A stretch of 64,000 nt of DNA from assembly GCF_003173715.1 (NCBI RefSeq), contig NZ_CP029550.1, positions 5,844,001 to 5,908,000 on the forward strand, read 5' to 3'. The notes under the pieces are model-generated. The model was not told the origin of the DNA, did not search any database, and saw nothing but the letters and a program-made list of their open reading frames with translations. How positions within the stretch are numbered: the stretch's first letter is position 1; the number at the start of each line of letters is the position of its first letter. A program made the translations under genes and the position numbers. The DNA is from Methylobacterium durans. GTDB taxonomy: Bacteria; Pseudomonadota; Alphaproteobacteria; Rhizobiales; Beijerinckiaceae. This document shows positions 7,805 to 17,208 of the stretch, one piece after another.

Positions 7805-9145
7805 ATGCCGATGACCGCTTCCTCCCTGACCAAGGCCAGTGCGCCGCGGATCTCCTTCGTCTCCCTCGGCTGCCCCAAGGCGCTGGTCGATTCCGAGAGG
7901 ATCCTCACGCATCTGCGGGCGGAGGGCTACGAGCTCTCGCGCCGCCACGACGGGGCGGACGTCGTCATCGTCAACACCTGCGGATTCCTCGACTCGGCCA
8001 AGGCCGAATCCCTCGACGCGATCGGGCAGGCCATGGCCGAGAACGGGCGCGTCATCGTCACGGGCTGCATGGGCGCGCAGCCCGACGAGATCCGCGACAA
8101 GTACCCGAATCTGCTGGCCGTCACCGGCCCCCAGGCCTACGAGTCGGTGGTGGCGGCGGTCCACGAGGCGGTGCCCCCCGCCCACGACCCCTTCCTCGAC
8201 CTGATTCCGCCGCAAGGGGTGAAGCTGACCCCGCGGCACTACGCGTATCTGAAGATCTCGGAGGGCTGCAACAACCGCTGCACCTTCTGCATCATCCCCT
8301 CGCTCCGGGGCGACCTCGTCAGCCGCCCGGCGGGCGACGTGCTGCGCGAGGCCGAGAAGCTCGTGAAGGCCGGCGTCAAGGAACTCCTCGTCGTCTCGCA
8401 GGATACGAGCGCCTACGGTATCGACACCCGCTACGCGGCAAGCCCCTGGCGGGATCGCGAGGTGCGCGCGCGCTTTGCCGATCTCGCGGCCGAGCTCGGC
8501 ACGCTCGGGGCCTGGGTGCGGCTGCACTACGTCTATCCCTACCCGCACGTGGACGAGGTCATCCCCCTGATGGCCGAGGGGCGTGTGCTGCCCTATCTCG
8601 ACATGCCGCTCCAGCACGCGAGCCCCAGCGTCCTCAAGCGCATGCGCCGGCCGGGCAACCAGGAGCGCCAGCTCGAGCGCATCCGCCGCTGGCGGGAGAT
8701 GTGCCCGGACCTCGCCATCCGCTCGACCTTCATCGTGGGCTTTCCCGGGGAGACGGAGGCCGAGTTCGAGGAACTGCTCGCCTGGATCCGCGAGGCCAAG
8801 CTCGAGCGTGTCGGCTGCTTCACCTACGAGCCGGTGAAGGGAGCCGCCGCCAACGACGTGGCGGCGCCCGTGCCCCCGGAGGTGCAGGCCGAGCGCAAGC
8901 GCCGCTTCATGGAGGCGCAGCAGGGGGTTTCGCTGCGCCTGCAGAAGGCGAAGGTCGGCAAGCGGCTCCCCGTCATCATCGACGAGGCGGGCTCGAGCGT
9001 CGCCCGCGGCCGCACCAAGTACGACGCGCCGGAGATCGACGGCAGCGTCCACGTCGCCTTCCGCCGTCCGGTGCGCGCGGGCGACATCGTCACCGTGAAG
9101 ATCGAGGCGGCGGACGCCTACGACCTGCACGGGAGCGTCGTGTAG
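7805..9145 (+). CDS. rimO: Ribosomal protein S12 methylthiotransferase RimO
   Basis: A 446-residue radical-SAM enzyme that methylthiolates the conserved Asp of ribosomal protein S12. The N-terminal UPF0004 domain has its three cluster cysteines at C23 (SLGCPK), C59 (NTCGF) and C88 (TGCMG). The radical-SAM CX3CX2C motif, CNNRCTFC, starts at residue 155. The C-terminal TRAM domain begins near residue 375 ([10 protein letters not shown]). The pattern [15 protein letters not shown], with QDTSAYG, separates RimO from MiaB. The ATG at 7805 was chosen; a second ATG at 7811 is equally possible. The frame remains open upstream but there overlaps pabB antisense. Confidence 0.93.
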   Translation: MPMTASSLTKASAPRISFVSLGCPKALVDSERILTHLRAEGYELSRRHDGADVVIVNTCGFLDSAKAESLDAIGQAMAENGRVIVTGCMGAQPDEIRDKYPNLLAVTGPQAYESVVAAVHEAVPPAHDPFLDLIPPQGVKLTPRHYAYLKISEGCNNRCTFCIIPSLRGDLVSRPAGDVLREAEKLVKAGVKELLVVSQDTSAYGIDTRYAASPWRDREVRARFADLAAELGTLGAWVRLHYVYPYPHVDEVIPLMAEGRVLPYLDMPLQHASPSVLKRMRRPGNQERQLERIRRWREMCPDLAIRSTFIVGFPGETEAEFEELLAWIREAKLERVGCFTYEPVKGAAANDVAAPVPPEVQAERKRRFMEAQQGVSLRLQKAKVGKRLPVIIDEAGSSVARGRTKYDAPEIDGSVHVAFRRPVRAGDIVTVKIEAADAYDLHGSVV

Positions 9146-9227
9146 GGCGACGGGCGCGCCCCGCGCCGTCAGCGCATCCCGGACGGGATGGCGCGCGGAG
9201 CCAGCGCGGGGGCGCAGCTCTCGCCCG

Positions 9228-9434
9228 TCACGCGTTCTTGCGCGGCCGGTGGTTCGGATCGACGCCGCCCTCCGGCGTCGTCTCGTTCTCGACGTCGCCC
9301 TCGAAGGTGGAATCCGCCTCCAGGTCCTCTGGGTCGCCACCGGACATCGTCATGCCCTTCGAGGTGCCGATGCCCGGATTGCCCTTGAGGTCGGCGTCGG
9401 TCGGGTGATCCGTCTTCGGATGCTTCGCCGTCAT
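9228..9434 (-). CDS. Small hydrophilic acidic protein
   Basis: A 68-residue protein, MTAKHPKTDHPTDADLKGNP followed by a region rich in Gly, Asp, Glu and Thr and ending HRPRKNA. An excellent ribosome binding site (AAGGAG, 6 nt before ATG 9434) supports translation. There are no hydrophobic segments and no Cys. It resembles the small disordered proteins common in Methylobacterium-like genomes, but I cannot assign a function. It is convergent with rimO. Confidence 0.7.
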   Translation of the reverse strand: MTAKHPKTDHPTDADLKGNPGIGTSKGMTMSGGDPEDLEADSTFEGDVENETTPEGGVDPNHRPRKNA

Positions 9435-9519
9435 GAAAACTCCTTCGCGTGGGACTGCCGGACCAACGCGGGTCCGCGGGCGGCCGGTCCCCGGACGGAT
9501 GCGGCGCATCGCCTCCCCG

Positions 9520-9571
9520 GATCCTGTGATCCCGTGATCACGGCGGGCCGGGATCGGGGGATCCGGTGATG
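9520..9571. repeat. GATC array B (8-bp period)
   Basis: GATC occurs at 9520, 9528, 9536, 9552 and 9560, followed by GATG at 9568. All intervals are multiples of 8. Units read GATCCTGT, GATCCCGT, GATCACGG, CGGGCCGG, GATCGGGG, GATCCGGT and GATGGCCC. The array runs across the stop codon of the nicotinamidase gene and encodes its final Gly-Ser-Pro-Asp-Pro residues. Confidence 0.75.
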
Positions 9572-10187
9572 GCCCCGCTCGCGATGCGGGAGACGCCCGC
9601 TTCCTCCATGATGGCCAGCGCGCGGCCGACCGACCCGTCCCGGTCGATGCCGGCGACCGCGTCCTCCACGAGGACGACCGCGAACCCGTCGGCCCGCGCG
9701 TCGAGGGCGCTCCAGAGCACGCAGAAATCGGTGGCGAGTCCGCAGAGGAACAGGCGTGCGATACCCCGCTCGCGGAGGTAGCCGGCAAGGCCCGTGCGGG
9801 TCGTGCGGTCGGCCTCGAGGAAGGCGGAGTAGCTGTCGACCTCCGGGGCGTGGCCCTTGCGGATGAGGAGGCCGGCGCGGCGGGCGTCGAGGTCGGGGGC
9901 GAGGTCGGCGCCGGGCGTGCCCTGCACGCAATGGTCCGGCCACAGCACCTGCGGGCCGTAGGGCATCGCGACCGTGTCGAAGGGCGCCTTGCCGGGGTGG
10001 CGGGTCGCGAAGGAGGAATGGTCCGGCGTGTGCCAGTCCTGCGTGACGATCACGTGCGGGAAGATCGCGATCATCCGGTTGATCGGTGCGATCACGTTTC
10101 GACCCCCGGGACGTTGAGCGCGCCACCCGGCAGGAAGTCGTTCTGGACGTCGATGACGAGGAGCGCGTCGCTCTGCGCGAGGATCAC
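9538..10187 (-). CDS. pncA: Nicotinamidase, frameshifted as given
   Basis: The protein converts nicotinamide to nicotinate in NAD salvage. The N-terminus (from GTG 10187, GGGAGG ribosome site upstream) reads ALLVIDVQNDFLPGGALNVPG, with the catalytic Asp. It then breaks at a G5 run (10103-10107). The remainder continues in another frame: NRMIAIFPHVIVTQDWHT, metal ligands D and H, the Lys in IRKGH, and the nucleophile Cys in GLATDFCV. Adding one G to the run joins both parts into a 216-residue protein, a normal PncA length. The most likely cause is a sequencing deletion. A real frameshift, or use of an internal GTG start at 10095, would remove the catalytic Asp and inactivate the enzyme. The C-terminal tail is encoded by GATC array B. 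Confidence 0.85.
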
Positions 10188-10219
10188 GAAAGCCTCCCTG
10201 ATCGGCGCTGCCGGCCCGG

Positions 10220-10275
10220 GATCACCGCATACACGGATCGGATGATCATCGTATCACCGGATCCCGGGATCTCAG
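10220..10275. repeat. GATC array C (8-bp period)
   Basis: GATC occurs at 10220, 10236, 10244, 10260 and 10268. The intermediate 8-mers CATACACG (10228) and TATCACCG (10252) are one- or two-base decays of the unit. Seven consecutive 8-bp units fill the gap between the nicotinamidase start and the LysR stop codon, whose TGA lies in the last unit. Confidence 0.75.
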
Positions 10276-11129
10276 GCCGCCTCCCGCTCCCGCGGCGCCC
10301 CGGCCGCGCGGAAGGCCGCCGCCAGGATGTCGCGGGTGCGGCCGTCCTGGCGCGTCAGCAGCACGACCCGGCTCGCCGGCAGGGGCGGCAGCCCCTCCGC
10401 CCGCGCGGCGCAGCCCTCCGGGAGGTGGCGCGCCCCGAACGGCGCGAGGCCGAGCCCCGCCCGCACCGCCGCCTGCAGGGCGGTCACCGAGCCGCCGGAG
10501 AAGGCGTGGCGCCAGGGCAGGCCGGCCGCCTCGAGCGCCTGGATTGCCGCCGCCTTGACGCCGCAGGGGCCGCTGAGGCCGACGAGCGGCACCGGCTCGC
10601 CGGGGCTCCAGTCGAGGGCGGGCGCGGCGGCCCAGACCAGGGCGTCCGCGAAGAGCGGCGTGCCCTCGCGCCGCTCGCCCTCCTGGCGCAGAACCGCCAC
10701 CTCCGCCTCGCCCCGGTCGTAGGCCGCGCGCATCGCGGTCGAGAGGCCGACCGTCACGTCGGGCACGAGCCGGGGCAGGGCCGCCCGCAGGGAGCCGAGC
10801 GCCGCCGCGAGGTGGCCGCCCACCGCGTGGTCGCTCACCGCGAGCCGCAGGCTCGTCCGCCCCTCCCCGTCCGCGAGTTCCGCCCAGGCGCGGTCGTGGG
10901 CGGCGAGGATGGCGCGGGCGTGGGGCAGCAGGCGCGCGCCCTCCGGCGTCAGGCCGACCGCCCGCGGCGTGCGGGCGAGCAGGCGGCGCCCGACCTGCTC
11001 CTCCAGCCGCGCGATCCGCAGCGAGATCGCCGATTGCGTCGCTCCGAGGCAGGTGCCGGCGGCGGTGAAGCTCTTCAGGTCGGTCGCGACGAGGAAGGCG
11101 CGGAGCTGGTCGAGGTCGAGGGTGCGCAT
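10272..11129 (-). CDS. LysR family transcriptional regulator
   Basis: About 285 residues. The N-terminal winged HTH spans residues 1-60, with LDQLRAFLVATDLKSFTAAG, then QSAISLRIARLEEQVGRRLL and RAVGLTPEGARLL, the standard LysR pattern. The effector domain follows from about residue 90. I chose ATG 11129 (MRTLDLDQ); upstream starts at 11138 or 11180 would only add residues outside the domain. It is divergent from the tautomerase gene at 11247 with a 117-bp gap, the usual arrangement for a LysR regulator and its target. The inducer cannot be read from sequence. Confidence 0.88.
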   Translation of the reverse strand: MRTLDLDQLRAFLVATDLKSFTAAGTCLGATQSAISLRIARLEEQVGRRLLARTPRAVGLTPEGARLLPHARAILAAHDRAWAELADGEGRTSLRLAVSDHAVGGHLAAALGSLRAALPRLVPDVTVGLSTAMRAAYDRGEAEVAVLRQEGERREGTPLFADALVWAAAPALDWSPGEPVPLVGLSGPCGVKAAAIQALEAAGLPWRHAFSGGSVTALQAAVRAGLGLAPFGARHLPEGCAARAEGLPPLPASRVVLLTRQDGRTRDILAAAFRAAGAPREREAA

Positions 11130-11246
11130 GCCGATCATTTCAAGCACAAATCTGAGAAAGCGCAACAACACGTTTCTCAAATGACTGCGCCGGGCGCAAG
11201 GTCAGGGCCGTCACCGAGACCATCACAGAGACAGAGAGCCGGTCCC

Positions 11247-11672
11247 ATGCCCATCATCACCGTCAAGGTCGCCCCCCGCCGCCCCGTGCCCGATCTGGAG
11301 CGGGCGGTCGCGGCGCTCGCCGCGCGGGCCTCGACCGAGATCCTGCGCAAGCGCGCCGACCTCACGGCAATCGTCGTCGAGCAGGTCGATCCCGCCGCCT
11401 GGTTCGCGGGCGGTCCGAGCCTCGCCGAGCAGGGACGGTCGAGCTACTGGCTGGAGATCCGGGTCGTCGACGGCACCAACACCAAGGAGGAGAAGGAAGG
11501 CTTCCTCGCCGCGATCCACGACGGGATGGGCCGGCTCCTCGGCGACCTGCATCCGGAGAGCTACGTCCACGTGGCGGAGGTGAGCGCCGACGCCTACGGC
11601 TTCGGTGGCCTGACGCAGGAGCGCCGCTTCATCGCGGGCCGGCTCGGCGTCGCGCCCGCCCCGGCCGTCTGA
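11247..11672 (+). CDS. 4-oxalocrotonate tautomerase family protein
   Basis: A 141-residue protein. The start MPIITVKV has the Pro after Met that becomes the catalytic N-terminal proline in this superfamily. Two half-domains are visible: residues 1-65 with LRKRADLTAIVVEQV, and from about 75 with YWLEIRVVDGTNTKEEKEGF and ESYVHVAEVSADAYGFGG. That is about twice the 62-residue canonical tautomerase, consistent with the fused-dimer type. The substrate is unknown. It is divergent from the LysR gene and probably controlled by it. Confidence 0.8.
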   Translation: MPIITVKVAPRRPVPDLERAVAALAARASTEILRKRADLTAIVVEQVDPAAWFAGGPSLAEQGRSSYWLEIRVVDGTNTKEEKEGFLAAIHDGMGRLLGDLHPESYVHVAEVSADAYGFGGLTQERRFIAGRLGVAPAPAV

Positions 11673-11688
11673 GGGGCGGCGCGACGGG

Positions 11689-11802
11689 CCCCCTCTCCCG
11701 TTCGGGAGAGGGTTGGGGTGAGGGATGCGACGTCTCCGGGTATGGCGTACCCCTCACCCGCTCCGCGTCCCGCGGACTCAGACCTCCCGAACGGGAGAGG
11801 TG
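11689..11802. repeat. Palindromic intergenic repeat (REP-like), copy 1
   Basis: A CTCTCCCGTTCGGGAGAG hairpin is followed by GGGGTGAGGG, a variable centre, the complementary CCCTCACCC, and a second hairpin half, CCTCCCGAACGGGAGAGG. The whole unit of about 114 bp can fold back on itself. A second copy lies at 24793-24904 and shares the outer arms and the GGGGTGAGGG/CCCTCACCC pair. It sits between the convergent tautomerase and oxidoreductase genes, where such elements often act as transcript ends. Confidence 0.75.
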
Positions 11803-11830
11803 GGGCGTCGCGCGGCGTCCGCTCGCCCTC

Positions 11831-12802
11831 TCAGGGCTCCATCACCGTCGAGCCGGTGGTCTCGCGGCCGGCGAGGTCGCGGTGGACCTGCTGGGCGTCG
11901 GCGAGCTTGTAGCGGGCGTTGACGGGAATCCGCACCGCCCCGCTGCGGACGGCGCCGAACAGGTTCTCGGCCATCGCGTCGAGGATCGGGCGCTGGCTGG
12001 AGAAGGTGAACAGCGTCGGCCGGATCGCGTAGAGCGAGCCCTTCTGGGCGAGGATGCCGATGTCGAAGGCGTCGATGGCGCCCGAGGCCGAGCCGAAGCT
12101 GACGAAGGTGCCGAGCGGCGACAGGCAGTCGAGGGAGGCCGGGAAGGTCGCCTTGCCGACGCCGTCGTAGACGACCGGCACGCCCTTTCCGTCCGTGATC
12201 TCGCGCACCCGCTTGGCGAAATCCTCCTCCCGGTAGAGGATGACGTGGTCGCAGCCATGCGCCTTGGCGAGCTCCGCCTTCTCGGGGCTGCCCACCGTGC
12301 CGATCACGGTGGCGCCGAGGTGCTTGGCCCACTGGCAGGCGATCAGGCCGACGCCGCCGGCCGCCGCGTGGAACAGGATCGTGTCGCCCGGCTTCACCCG
12401 GTAGACCCGGTGCAGCAGGTACTCGGCGGTGAGCCCCTTGAGCATCATCGCCGCGGCGGTCGCGTCGTCGATCCCCTCCGGAACGTGCACGGCGGCGGCC
12501 GCCGCGATCACCGGCTCCTCGGCGTAGGTGCCCTCGGCCGAGCCGTAGGCGACGCGGTCGCCGACCTGAAAGCCGGTCACGCCCTCGCCCACCGCCGTCA
12601 CCGTGCCGGCGCCCTCCTTGCCCGGGGTGAAGGGCAGCTGGGCCGCCTTGTAGGCGCCGGTGCGGAAGTAGATGTCGATGAAGTTCACGCCGATCGCGCC
12701 CTGGCGCACCCGGATCTGGCCCGGGCCGGGCTCGGGCAGCGGCACGTCCTCGTACGCCATCACCTCGGGGCCGCCATATGCGTGAACCCGGATCGCCTTC
12801 AT
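11831..12802 (-). CDS. NADPH:quinone oxidoreductase (zinc-free MDR family)
   Basis: A 323-residue medium-chain dehydrogenase/reductase. The N-terminal catalytic domain reads MKAIRVHAYGGPEVM and VNFIDIYFRTG; the nucleotide-binding site is the AAAGGVGLIACQWAKHLGA segment near residue 140. The zinc-ligand Cys residues of alcohol dehydrogenases are absent, which places it with quinone reductases (Qor). It likely reduces quinones or related electrophiles with NADPH in the cytoplasm. A clear AGGAG precedes ATG 12802. A 20-residue upstream extension was rejected because it lies across that ribosome site. Confidence 0.88.
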   Translation of the reverse strand: MKAIRVHAYGGPEVMAYEDVPLPEPGPGQIRVRQGAIGVNFIDIYFRTGAYKAAQLPFTPGKEGAGTVTAVGEGVTGFQVGDRVAYGSAEGTYAEEPVIAAAAAVHVPEGIDDATAAAMMLKGLTAEYLLHRVYRVKPGDTILFHAAAGGVGLIACQWAKHLGATVIGTVGSPEKAELAKAHGCDHVILYREEDFAKRVREITDGKGVPVVYDGVGKATFPASLDCLSPLGTFVSFGSASGAIDAFDIGILAQKGSLYAIRPTLFTFSSQRPILDAMAENLFGAVRSGAVRIPVNARYKLADAQQVHRDLAGRETTGSTVMEP

Positions 12803-13166
12803 CGTGAGCTCCTGACCAATGGGCCTGACCGTCCCGAGATAGGGCGGCGCGGGCCGCGGCAATGCCGCATCCCTGCCCCGCCTCGCCGCTCGGAGGCAAG
12901 CGCCCTGGAAAGCTCGATTTCTGTGCAGGGGCCGAGGCGGGACTGTGTATTTTTAGACAATTCCGGGTCAGGATGGCGGTGACTGGGCCTTCCGGGGCCC
13001 GTCGTCTGCGCCCGCCGGTCTCCAAATCCCCTCAGGACGACCGGCGGGCGCAGTTCCGCCCCGCGGCTGCCGGACGCGGGGTGTGACAGGCGGCCGGCGG
13101 CCCCCTAGATCTGCACGGGACCGATCCCGAGACCCGCCGCGCCCCGGCGCGCGAGGATGCCCGCCC

Positions 13167-14402
13167 GTGCCCGATTCCGTCCGCTTCCCCCTGCCCCCCT
13201 CCGAGGCCGCCCCCTTTTCGGCGGCGGTGGTGGGCGCGGGCGCGGCCGGGCTCTCGGCGGCCCTGGCCTTGGCCCGGGCCGGCATCCGCACCGCCCTCGT
13301 CGGGCGCCACGCGCCGGTGGCGGACGGGCGGACCGTCGCCCTCCTCGACGGCTCGGTGCGCTTCCTCGACGCGCTGGGCGCCTGGGACGCCCTGAAGCCG
13401 CACGCGGCGCCGCTCGCCGAACTGCACATCGTCGACGACACTGGCAGCCTGTTCCGGCCGCCGCCCGCCCGGTTTCGGGCCGACGAGATCGGGCTCTCCG
13501 CCTTCGGCTGGAACGTCGAGAGCGCCCGCCTCGTCGAGGGCCTGCGGGCCGAGGCCCGCGGGGCGGAGAACCTGACCCTGGTCGAGCGCGACGCCTCGGG
13601 CTTCGCCGCCGGCGAGGCCGCCGCCCGGCTGACCCTGGAGGACGGTGCTGGCCTCGACGCCCGCCTCGTCGTCGGCGCCGATGGCGGCCGCTCGCGCCTG
13701 CGCGCCGCCTCCGGCCTCCGGGTCCGGGACTGGTCCTATCCGCAGGGGGCGGTGACGACGATCCTCGCCCATGACCGCCCGCACCGGGACGTCTCGACGG
13801 AGTTCCACACCCGGGCCGGCCCCTTCACCCTGGTGCCGCTGCCGGGCGGCCACCGCTCCAGCCTCGTCTGGGTCTCGGGCGAGATGGCGGCGCGGCGCCT
13901 GTCGGAGCTCGACGATCCGGCCCTCGCGCTCGCCGTCGAGCGACAGGCGCGGGGGATGCTCGGCGCCATGCGGATCGACGGGCCGCGCGGCCTCGTGCCG
14001 ATGCGGGGGCTCTCGGTGGCGGACCCCGTCGCGCACCGCCTCGCCCTCATCGGCGAGGCGGCCCACGTCTTCCCGCCGATCGGGGCGCAGGGACTCAATC
14101 TCGGCCTGCGGGACGCAGCGGCTCTGCGCGACGCCGTCCTCGCCGCCATCCGGGACGGGCGCGATCCCGGCGCGCGGGGCGCGCTCGCGGGCTTCGCGCG
14201 GGCGCGGCGCCTCGATGCGACCTTGCGCACGGCCGCGGTGGACGCCCTCAACCGGAGCCTGCTGACCGCCTTCCTGCCCGTCGACGCCCTGCGGGGCGCG
14301 GGCCTCCTCGCCATGACGACGATCGGACCGTTGCGCCGCGCAGTCATGCGCGAGGGCGTGCTACCGCGCCTCAACGCGCCGGAGCTGATGCGGGGGCGGT
14401 GA
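13167..14402 (+). CDS. UbiH/UbiF-type FAD-dependent hydroxylase
   Basis: About 411 residues of the flavoprotein monooxygenase class used in ubiquinone ring hydroxylation. The FAD-binding GXGXXG is seen as VVGAGAAGLSAALALARAG near residue 20, the second FAD motif as VVGADGGRSRLR, and the third as LALIGEAAHVFPPIGAQGLNLGLRD, the UbiH/Coq6 signature. The GTG at 13167 with a GAGGA site is the likely start; the frame is open to 13083, but the upstream residues are low-complexity. Which ubiquinone carbon it hydroxylates (UbiH, UbiF, UbiI or UbiL role) cannot be told. It is convergent with the patatin gene with only 7 bp between. Confidence 0.85.
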   Translation: MPDSVRFPLPPSEAAPFSAAVVGAGAAGLSAALALARAGIRTALVGRHAPVADGRTVALLDGSVRFLDALGAWDALKPHAAPLAELHIVDDTGSLFRPPPARFRADEIGLSAFGWNVESARLVEGLRAEARGAENLTLVERDASGFAAGEAAARLTLEDGAGLDARLVVGADGGRSRLRAASGLRVRDWSYPQGAVTTILAHDRPHRDVSTEFHTRAGPFTLVPLPGGHRSSLVWVSGEMAARRLSELDDPALALAVERQARGMLGAMRIDGPRGLVPMRGLSVADPVAHRLALIGEAAHVFPPIGAQGLNLGLRDAAALRDAVLAAIRDGRDPGARGALAGFARARRLDATLRTAAVDALNRSLLTAFLPVDALRGAGLLAMTTIGPLRRAVMREGVLPRLNAPELMRGR

Positions 14403-14409
14403 GCCCCCC

Positions 14410-15768
14410 CTACCGCCGCGCGAGGCTGCCCGAGGCGGCCTGCGCCCGCGGCGCCCCTTGATGCGCGTGCTGCGCCCCTTGCGCGTGCGGCGAGCCCCGG
14501 GTCGCGGGCGCCACGGAGCCGGTGGCGAGCGCCGCCTCGCCGGCCGCCGGCGGCTGGTCCGCCCTGGCGAGGGCGTCCGGCGTCGCGAAGGCGGTGCCGG
14601 CCCGGCCGAGGCGCTCGCCGTGCGCGTAGAGGGCCTTCATGTAGCCCTGGTCGAAGGGCGCCGACGCGGTCTGGGTGAAGCGCCCGTCGATCTCGGCGAC
14701 CTGCAGGTCGAGCCCGTTCGCCGCCGCGAAGCCCCGGGTCAGCGCCAGCGCCGCCCGCGTCTGCGCCTTGATCGCGGCCGAGAGGGAGCGGCCGAGCACG
14801 CTGAGCGTCGTGCGGCTCGCGACCTGGAAGTCCGGCGTCAGCTTGTTGTTGACGACGAGGTAGACGCTCCGGGCCGGGATCCGCACCGGGGCCGCTCCCG
14901 TGATCGCGGCGCCCGGGGCGAGGTAGAACGGGGCGGTGGTGCCGCCGTCGGCGTGCATCTCCTGGAACGCCTTCCCGTCGGGGGCGAGCGCGTCGATCAT
15001 CACCGGCGGGAAGATGCCGGGCACCGCCGAGGAGGCGAGCACGATCGCGCGGAACAGGTCCAGGGCCTTCGGGCCGCCAGCGGTGGCGATCGCGCCCATG
15101 TCCCAGAGGACCGGGCGCTCGGTGTCGACCTCGGTGGTGGCGACGAGCAGGCGCCGGCCCTTGGCATGCTCGGCCGCCACCGCCTTCAGGAGGTCGGGCG
15201 TCACCGTGCGGTCGATCCGGCGCTTGAGCGGCCAGGTGTCCGTCAGCGCCTCGCTGGTGCCCCCGAACTCGAACACGTCGGCCGCCGTGATGGTGGTGTA
15301 GGCCGCCTCGAGGGGACGGTCCCCCGCCGCGCCCACGAAGGCGAAGGGCGCGATGAGGGCGCCCGTGCTGACGCCGGTGACCACGCCGAAGCTGGGCCGG
15401 TCGCCGGCCGCGCTCCAGCCCGAGAGCAGACCCGCGGCGAAGGCCCCGTTCTCGCCGCCGCCGGAGAGGACGAGCCAGGGCTCGGCCGCCTGCGCGGCGC
15501 CGTCGACGAGGCGCTGGAAGGCGGCGACGTCGTCCCCCGCGATCCGGACTGGGACCGTGAGCCCCGCCGGCCGCGCGGCGGCCGCCTCGCCCGCGGTGAA
15601 GGAGACGCGCCCGTCGCGCCCCGGCCCGGCCGCCTGCGACGCGGCGGGGGCGCCCGCCTTCGAGGACGGTGCGGCAAGCGCCATCTCGGGCGCGCCCGTG
15701 CCGAGCCCCGTGCCGAGCATTGCCAGTGCGGTGCACAGGAGCATGTGCCGCTTGGTCGGTCCGGACAT
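14410..15768 (-). CDS. Exported patatin-like phospholipase
   Basis: 452 residues. An N-terminal signal-like segment (residues 7-33, MLLCTALAMLGTGLGTG then ALAAPSS) suggests export, possibly to the outer membrane. The patatin domain follows with the oxyanion hole GGGENGAFAAG (about 104), the serine motif GVSTG (about 131-135) and the dyad Asp in HADGGTT. These form the Ser-Asp catalytic dyad of patatin lipases. The last 55 residues are a Pro/Ala/His-rich tail with QGAQHAHQGAPRAQ. The bacterial family acts on phospholipids or acyl esters; the substrate is unknown. Confidence 0.87.
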   Translation of the reverse strand: MSGPTKRHMLLCTALAMLGTGLGTGAPEMALAAPSSKAGAPAASQAAGPGRDGRVSFTAGEAAAARPAGLTVPVRIAGDDVAAFQRLVDGAAQAAEPWLVLSGGGENGAFAAGLLSGWSAAGDRPSFGVVTGVSTGALIAPFAFVGAAGDRPLEAAYTTITAADVFEFGGTSEALTDTWPLKRRIDRTVTPDLLKAVAAEHAKGRRLLVATTEVDTERPVLWDMGAIATAGGPKALDLFRAIVLASSAVPGIFPPVMIDALAPDGKAFQEMHADGGTTAPFYLAPGAAITGAAPVRIPARSVYLVVNNKLTPDFQVASRTTLSVLGRSLSAAIKAQTRAALALTRGFAAANGLDLQVAEIDGRFTQTASAPFDQGYMKALYAHGERLGRAGTAFATPDALARADQPPAAGEAALATGSVAPATRGSPHAQGAQHAHQGAPRAQAASGSLARR

Positions 15769-16102
15769 CTGCTTGGTCCTCGGATGCGAGCGTCCCGCGA
15801 GAGTCCCGCCGGTCAGGTCCCTTCGCCGGCCTCGCGGCCGACCCTGACGACGGGTGCCGGGGCCTCCGGAGGTTCAGGCGGCCCGGACGTTTCGCGGGGG
15901 CTCTGATGAGACCCGCCTCGATTGCGAAAACGTCGCTCTGCACGCGCCAGTTCCGGTTCGGAGCTTGACAGTGCGTGCGCTGCAACACCTCGCCCGCCGG
16001 CGGCGTCCCGCGGCCCCGCTCGCCGCGCGGAAGGCCGGGCGTCTTTACGCCGGGGCCACGCTTGCACTACGCGGGAGCGATTCGACGAACCGAGGAATGC
16101 CC
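15769..16102. other. Intergenic region, patatin to CoA-ester lyase
   Basis: This 334-bp gap lies between divergent genes. It contains no frame with a convincing coding pattern. A GAGGAATGCCC just before 16103 is the ribosome site of the lyase gene. I could not identify a promoter with confidence. Confidence 0.5.
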
Positions 16103-17152
16103 ATGAAACTCCCGCGCCGCTTCTTCCAGCCGCTCGCCACCGGCGCCCCGGCCCCGTTCCGCGAGCTGCCCGTGCGGCTCGAGCGGATGATCCACTTCGT
16201 GCCGCCCCACAACGACAAGGTCCGGGCCCGCGTGCCGGAGCTCGCCAGGACGGTCGACGTGGTGCTCGGCAACCTCGAGGATGCGGTGCCGGCCGACCAG
16301 AAGGAGGCTGCCCGCAAGGGCTTCGTGGCGATGGCCCGCGACACCGACTTCGCGGCCTCCGGCACCGGCCTGTGGACCCGCATCAACGCCCTGAACTCGC
16401 CCTGGATTCTCGACGATCTGTTCGAGATCGTCGCGGAGGTCGGCGACAAGCTCGACGTGGTGATGGTGCCCAAGGTCGAGGGCCCGTGGGACATCCACTA
16501 CGTCGACCAGCTGCTGGCCCAGCTCGAGGCGCGCCACGGGGTCACGAAGCCCATCCTCGTTCACGCCATCCTGGAGACGGCCGAGGGGGTCGCCAACGTC
16601 GAGGCCATCGCCAGCGCCTCGCCGCGCATGCACGGCATGAGCCTCGGGCCCGCAGACCTCGCGGCCTCCCGCGGCATGAAGACGACCCGCGTCGGCGGCG
16701 GCCACCCGGATTACCGCGTCCTCGCCGACCCGGCGGGCGACGCCCCCCGCGCCTCGGCTCAGCAGGACCTCTGGCACTACACCATCGCCAAGATGGTCGA
16801 CGCCTGCATGGCCAACGGCATCAAGGCCTTCTACGGCCCGTTCGGCGACTTCTCGGATTCGGCCGCCTGCGAGGCCCAGTTCCGCAACGCCTTCCTGATG
16901 GGCTGCGCGGGCGCCTGGACGCTGCATCCGAGCCAGGTCGCGCTCGCCAAGACCGTGTTCGCCCCGGACCCCGCCGAGGTCGCCTTCGCGGTGCGCATTG
17001 TCGAGGCGATGCCGGACGGCACCGGCGCCGTGATGCTCGACGGCAAGATGCAGGACGACGCCACCTGGAAACAGGCCAAGGTCATCGTCGATCTCGCGCG
17101 TCTCGTGGCCCAGAAGGACCCGGAACTCGCTAAGGCCTACAAGCTTTCCTGA
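16103..17152 (+). CDS. HpcH/HpaI-CitE family CoA-ester lyase (malyl-CoA-lyase-like)
   Basis: A 349-residue TIM-barrel enzyme of the citrate-lyase-beta/malyl-CoA-lyase family. Seen are the metal and substrate residues in NLEDAVP (about 56-62), [10 protein letters not shown], the glutamate in [39 protein letters not shown] and [11 protein letters not shown]. These are the family motifs of malyl-CoA and beta-methylmalyl-CoA lyases, which cleave to glyoxylate plus an acyl-CoA in the serine cycle or ethylmalonyl-CoA pathway. The N-terminus lacks the usual PGS opening of MclA, so it is a paralogue or a different subgroup, and I do not give a gene symbol. Confidence 0.8.
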   Translation: MKLPRRFFQPLATGAPAPFRELPVRLERMIHFVPPHNDKVRARVPELARTVDVVLGNLEDAVPADQKEAARKGFVAMARDTDFAASGTGLWTRINALNSPWILDDLFEIVAEVGDKLDVVMVPKVEGPWDIHYVDQLLAQLEARHGVTKPILVHAILETAEGVANVEAIASASPRMHGMSLGPADLAASRGMKTTRVGGGHPDYRVLADPAGDAPRASAQQDLWHYTIAKMVDACMANGIKAFYGPFGDFSDSAACEAQFRNAFLMGCAGAWTLHPSQVALAKTVFAPDPAEVAFAVRIVEAMPDGTGAVMLDGKMQDDATWKQAKVIVDLARLVAQKDPELAKAYKLS

Positions 17153-17208
17153 TCACCCGCGCCCGGCCGGCGCTGACAGGCAGCCGGCCGGAACCTATCT
17201 TGACGACC

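Noticed and set aside
6410..9145. Long open frame extending rimO upstream by 465 codons
   Set aside because: The upstream part is antisense to pabB and lacks any domain. RimO begins at 7805.
11129..11180. Upstream start for the LysR gene adding 17 residues
   Set aside because: The added residues precede the standard LysR N-terminus and overlap the divergent promoter region.
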